Shown here in pieces: positions 60,925 to 64,000 of a stretch of 64,000 bases of DNA (positions within the stretch are counted from its first letter, which is position 1; every line of letters starts with the position of its first letter). Origin of the DNA: Streptomyces sp. NBC_00433 (GTDB lineage Bacteria > Actinomycetota > Actinomycetes > Streptomycetales > Streptomycetaceae); assembly GCA_036015235.1 (NCBI GenBank), contig CP107926.1, positions 3,910,001 to 3,974,000 on the forward strand, given 5' to 3'. The notes beneath the pieces are model-generated. The model worked only from the letters and a program-made list of their open reading frames with translations. It ran no database searches and was not told where the DNA came from. The position numbers and the translations under genes are program-made.

Positions 60925-63401
60925 GAGGACACCTCCGCGGAGATCGCGACGACCTGCCCGGGGCGGGCGCCCACATCGGAGGCGACGCCGGAGCCCGTCG
61001 AGTGGAGCGGGAGCCAGACCACGCGGTCGGGCATCGGGGTGACGGCCAGCGGCAGTGTGGTGGTGCCCGCGGGTCCGGTGACGGTGAGCGGTGCGCCGTC
61101 CTGCGCGCCCAGTTCGGCCGCGGTGGCCGCGGACAGCCGGGCCACGGCCGCGTGGCGGGTGGCGGCCAGCGCGTCGTCGCCGTCCTGCAGCCGGCCCTGG
61201 TCGAGCAGCAGCCGGTGCCCGGCGAGCACGGCCTGGCCGGACTCGGGCCTGGGCAGCGGCACGGAGGACTCCAGCGGCGCGGGCGCGTAGGAGCCCGACC
61301 ACCCGGACAGCAGGTCAAGCTCGGCGCGCGCGGACCGCACGTCCGACAGGCCCAGCTTCACGTCCAGCGCGTCGGCGAGCATGGTCAGCACCCGGGCGTC
61401 GGCCAGCTGGTGCCTGCTGGTGGCCTGGTCGGGCTTGATCGCGGCCTCGAACATCCGCAGCCTGCCCTCCCAGTTGAGGAAGGTGCCGGCCTTCTCGGCG
61501 ACCGCGGCGACCGGCAGCACCACGTCGGCGCGGTCGGTGACCTCGCTGGGCCGCTGCTCCAGGCTGACGACGAAGCCGGCCGCGTCCAGGGCCGCGCGGG
61601 CGCGGGCCGGGTCGGGCAGGTCGGCGATCTCGACGCCGCCGACGAGCAGCGCGCCCAGCTCGCCGGTCGCGGCGGCCTCCAGGATCTCGGCGGTGTCCCG
61701 CCCGAAGCGCCCCGGCAGCGTGGGCAGTCCCCACACCCGGGAGACCTCGTCGCGGGCCCGCGGGTCGGTGACCGGGCGTCCGCCGGGCAGCAGTCCGGGC
61801 AGCGCACCGGCCTCGACCGCGCCCCGCTCGCCGGCCCGGCGCGGAATCCACGCCAGGGCGGCGCCGGTGGCGGTGGCCAGCCGGATCGCCGCGGTGAAGC
61901 CGCCGGGGACGGCGGCGAGCCGCTCGCCGACGAGGATGACGGCGCCTTCGGTACGCAGCGCGTCCGCGGCCTGCCGCCCCGCCTCGTCCAGGCCGACCTC
62001 GCCGGCCAGCGCGTCCATCCACTCCGGCTCGGTGCCGGGCGCGGCGGGCAGCAGGATGCCGCCGGCCTTGTCCAGGCCGCGGGTGGCGTGGGTGGCCAGC
62101 GCGTACGTCTGCTGGCCGCGCTTGCGGTGCGCCTTGCGGAGCCGCAGGAAGACCCCGGGGGCCTCCTCCTCGGCTTCGAGCCCGGCGAGCAGCACCGCAG
62201 GGGCGGCTTCCAGCTTCGCGTTGGTGACTCCCGTGGAGTCCAAATCGAGTCCGCGGCCCGCGACCGCGGCGGCCAGGAAGTCGGCCTCCTCGGCGGAATG
62301 CGCGCGGGCCCGGAAGTCCACGTCGTTCGTGCCGAGCACGACCCGGGCGAACTTGGCGTAGGCGTAGGCGTCCTCGACGGTGAGCCGCCCGCCGGGCAGT
62401 ACCGCCGCCCGGCCGTGTGCCGCGGTCAGTCCTGCCGCCGCGGCGGCGAGCGCCTCGGGCCAGGAGGCCGCGGCCAGTTCACCGTCGGCGCCGCGGACCA
62501 GCGGGTGCGTCAGCCGCTCGGGCCGCTGGGCGTAGCGGAAGCCGAAGCGGCCCTTGTCGCACAGCCATTCCTCGTTGACCTCGGGGTCGTTCGAGGCGAG
62601 CCGCCGCATGACCTTGCCGCGCCGGTGGTCGGTACGGGTGGCGCAGCCGCCCGCGCAGTGCTCGCACACCGACGGCGACGACACCAGGTCGAAGGGCCGG
62701 GAGCGGAAGCGGTACGCGGCCGAGGTCAGCGCGCCGACCGGGCAGATCTGGATGGTGTTGCCGGAGAAGTACGACTCGAAGGGGTCGCCCGCGCCGATGC
62801 CGACCTGCTGGAGCGCGCCGCGTTCCAGCAGCTCGATCATCGGGTCGCCGGCCACCTGGTTGCTGAACCGGGTGCAGCGCGCGCACAGCACGCACCGCTC
62901 GCGGTCCAGCAGCACCTGGGCCGAGATCGGCACGGGCTTGGCGAAGGTGCGCTTCTTGCCCTCGAAGCGCGAGTCGGGGTCGCCGACCTGCATCGCCTGG
63001 TTCTGCAGCGGGCACTCGCCGCCCTTGTCGCAGACCGGGCAGTCCAGCGGGTGGTTGATGAGCAGCAGCTCCATCACCCCGCGCTGCGCCTTTTCTGCGA
63101 CCGGCGAGGTCAGCTGGGTGCTGATGACCATGCCGTCGGTGCAGGTGATGGTGCAGGAGGCGACCGGCTTGCGCTGGCCCTCGATCTCGACGATGCACTG
63201 CCGGCAGGCGCCGACCGGGTCGAGCAGCGGGTGGTCGCAGAACCGCGGGATCTCGATGCCGACCAGCTCCGCGGCCCTGATCACCAGGGTGCCCTTGGGC
63301 ACCGAGACGGCGATGCCGTCCACGGTGACGGAGACCAGGTCCTCCCGCGGCACCGCGGGCTGCCCAGCGCCGGAGGACGCACTGCTTGTGGTGACGGTCA
63401 C
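60921..63401 (-). CDS. nuoG: NADH-quinone oxidoreductase subunit G
   Basis: This 826-residue Fe-S subunit of the N-module has the N-terminal [2Fe-2S] set ([15 protein letters not shown]), the His-ligated [4Fe-4S] set in [17 protein letters not shown], the CVLCARC...CPVGAL set and an extra CEHCAGGC set. A molybdopterin-oxidoreductase-like region (residues about 270-800) follows. The GTG start at 63401 overlaps the nuoF stop by four bases. Confidence 0.96.
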   Translation of the reverse strand: MTVTTSSASSGAGQPAVPREDLVSVTVDGIAVSVPKGTLVIRAAELVGIEIPRFCDHPLLDPVGACRQCIVEIEGQRKPVASCTITCTDGMVISTQLTSPVAEKAQRGVMELLLINHPLDCPVCDKGGECPLQNQAMQVGDPDSRFEGKKRTFAKPVPISAQVLLDRERCVLCARCTRFSNQVAGDPMIELLERGALQQVGIGAGDPFESYFSGNTIQICPVGALTSAAYRFRSRPFDLVSSPSVCEHCAGGCATRTDHRRGKVMRRLASNDPEVNEEWLCDKGRFGFRYAQRPERLTHPLVRGADGELAAASWPEALAAAAAGLTAAHGRAAVLPGGRLTVEDAYAYAKFARVVLGTNDVDFRARAHSAEEADFLAAAVAGRGLDLDSTGVTNAKLEAAPAVLLAGLEAEEEAPGVFLRLRKAHRKRGQQTYALATHATRGLDKAGGILLPAAPGTEPEWMDALAGEVGLDEAGRQAADALRTEGAVILVGERLAAVPGGFTAAIRLATATGAALAWIPRRAGERGAVEAGALPGLLPGGRPVTDPRARDEVSRVWGLPTLPGRFGRDTAEILEAAATGELGALLVGGVEIADLPDPARARAALDAAGFVVSLEQRPSEVTDRADVVLPVAAVAEKAGTFLNWEGRLRMFEAAIKPDQATSRHQLADARVLTMLADALDVKLGLSDVRSARAELDLLSGWSGSYAPAPLESSVPLPRPESGQAVLAGHRLLLDQGRLQDGDDALAATRHAAVARLSAATAAELGAQDGAPLTVTGPAGTTTLPLAVTPMPDRVVWLPLHSTGSGVASDVGARPGQVVAISAEVSS

Positions 63402-64000
63402 GCGTGGGCCTCCGTACGGTACTTGTCGGCCCAGGCGGTGGAGCGGGCCGGGTCGAAGGGGCAGCCCTTGCCCTCGATGTGCTCCACGTACTCCTCGCGG
63501 AAGTACTTGAGCGAGGAGAAGATCGGCGCGGCGGCGCCGTCGCCGAGCGCGCAGAAGGACTTGCCGTTGATGTTGTCGGCGATGTCGTTCAGCTTGTCCA
63601 GGTCCTCGATGCGGCCCTTGCCCGCCTCGATGTCGCGGAGCAGCTGGACCAGCCAGTAGGTGCCCTCGCGGCACGGCGTGCACTTGCCGCACGACTCGTG
63701 GGCGTAGAACTCGGTCCAGCGGGTGACCGCCCGCACCACGCAGGTGGTCTCGTCGAAGCACTGGAGCGCCTTGGTGCCGAGCATGGAGCCGGCGGCGCCG
63801 ACGCCCTCGTAGTCCAGCGGCACATCGAGGTGCTCCTCGGTGAACATCGGGGTGGACGAGCCGCCGGGGGTCCAGAACTTCAGCCGGTGGCCGGGGCGCA
63901 TCCCGCCGCCCATGTCGAGCAGTTGGCGCAGGGTGATGCCGAGCGGGCCCTCGTACTGCCCGGGGCGGGCGACGTGGCCGGACAGCGAGTAGAGGGTGAA
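63398..64000 (-). CDS. nuoF: NADH-quinone oxidoreductase subunit F (partial, N-terminus beyond window)
   Basis: The C-terminal 200 residues of NuoF are present, read leftward from the window edge; the gene starts beyond position 64000. The [4Fe-4S] N3 ligands are seen in [12 protein letters not shown] plus the later FCALGDGA. The FMN/NADH-binding N-terminal half is outside. It is followed by nuoG, showing that this operon, unlike nuo2, keeps the NADH-input module. Confidence 0.95.
   Translation of the reverse strand, partial: FTLYSLSGHVARPGQYEGPLGITLRQLLDMGGGMRPGHRLKFWTPGGSSTPMFTEEHLDVPLDYEGVGAAGSMLGTKALQCFDETTCVVRAVTRWTEFYAHESCGKCTPCREGTYWLVQLLRDIEAGKGRIEDLDKLNDIADNINGKSFCALGDGAAAPIFSSLKYFREEYVEHIEGKGCPFDPARSTAWADKYRTEAHA

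Overview
The window is chromosomal DNA from a high-GC actinomycete, almost certainly Streptomyces or a close relative in the Streptomycetaceae. The evidence is very strong G/C preference at third codon positions, GTG starts, and a gene order that matches (from memory, not a search) the conserved core around SCO4645 to SCO4562 of S. coelicolor: aspC, an adenosine-deaminase-like gene, murB, a MaoC pair, rpmG, tRNA genes, yajQ, htpX, a second nuo operon, the AbrC sensor kinases, korAB, rarD, a polyprenyl synthase and the main nuo operon. No phage, IS transposase, CRISPR array, rRNA or secondary-metabolite cluster is visible.

Left part (1-19500): aspC and an ADA-family deaminase run forward and face a murB-pucR unit. 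Next come small regulator/enzyme pairs: TetR with SDR, TetR with a DHA2 MFS pump, and TetR with a SnoaL-like protein. Between them is the housekeeping block tRNA-Thr, tRNA-Met, rpmG and two MaoC hot-dog genes, all leftward. An amidohydrolase, tRNA-Tyr, yajQ, a Bcp peroxiredoxin, a tandem-domain MarR regulator, a YccF protein and HtpX follow.

Middle (19500-37750): a ten-gene leftward complex I-like operon (nuoA,B,C,H,I,J,K,L,M,N, here called nuo2) has no nuoD, E, F or G. It is divergent from two near-duplicate NarL-type sensor kinases (abrC1, abrC2) and a response regulator (abrC3). Here abrC3 is separated from the kinases by a repeat field and an inverted quinone oxidoreductase gene. Downstream lies korAB, a thiamine-dependent 2-oxoacid:ferredoxin oxidoreductase. 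An operon with membrane and Q-module parts but no NADH-input module, close to a ferredoxin-reducing enzyme, invites the idea of a ferredoxin-fed proton pump.

Right part (37750-64000): an HxlR/QorB-like divergent pair, RarD, a MITE-like palindromic element, a leaderless flavin reductase, a cellulose-type AA10 LPMO with a CBM2 domain under a perfect CebR box, a LolA-like/ABC transporter unit, and a long-chain polyprenyl diphosphate synthase (probably for menaquinone). Next is an ergothioneine cluster, egtA-egtB-egtCD, in which egtC and egtD form one uninterrupted reading frame. The window ends inside the canonical leftward nuo operon (nuoN back to a partial nuoF).

The most noteworthy signals are the egtC-egtD fusion, the D/E/F/G-less nuo2 operon beside korAB, the AbrC kinase pair with near-identical DNA in the catalytic half, the CebR-controlled LPMO, and several palindromic intergenic elements.
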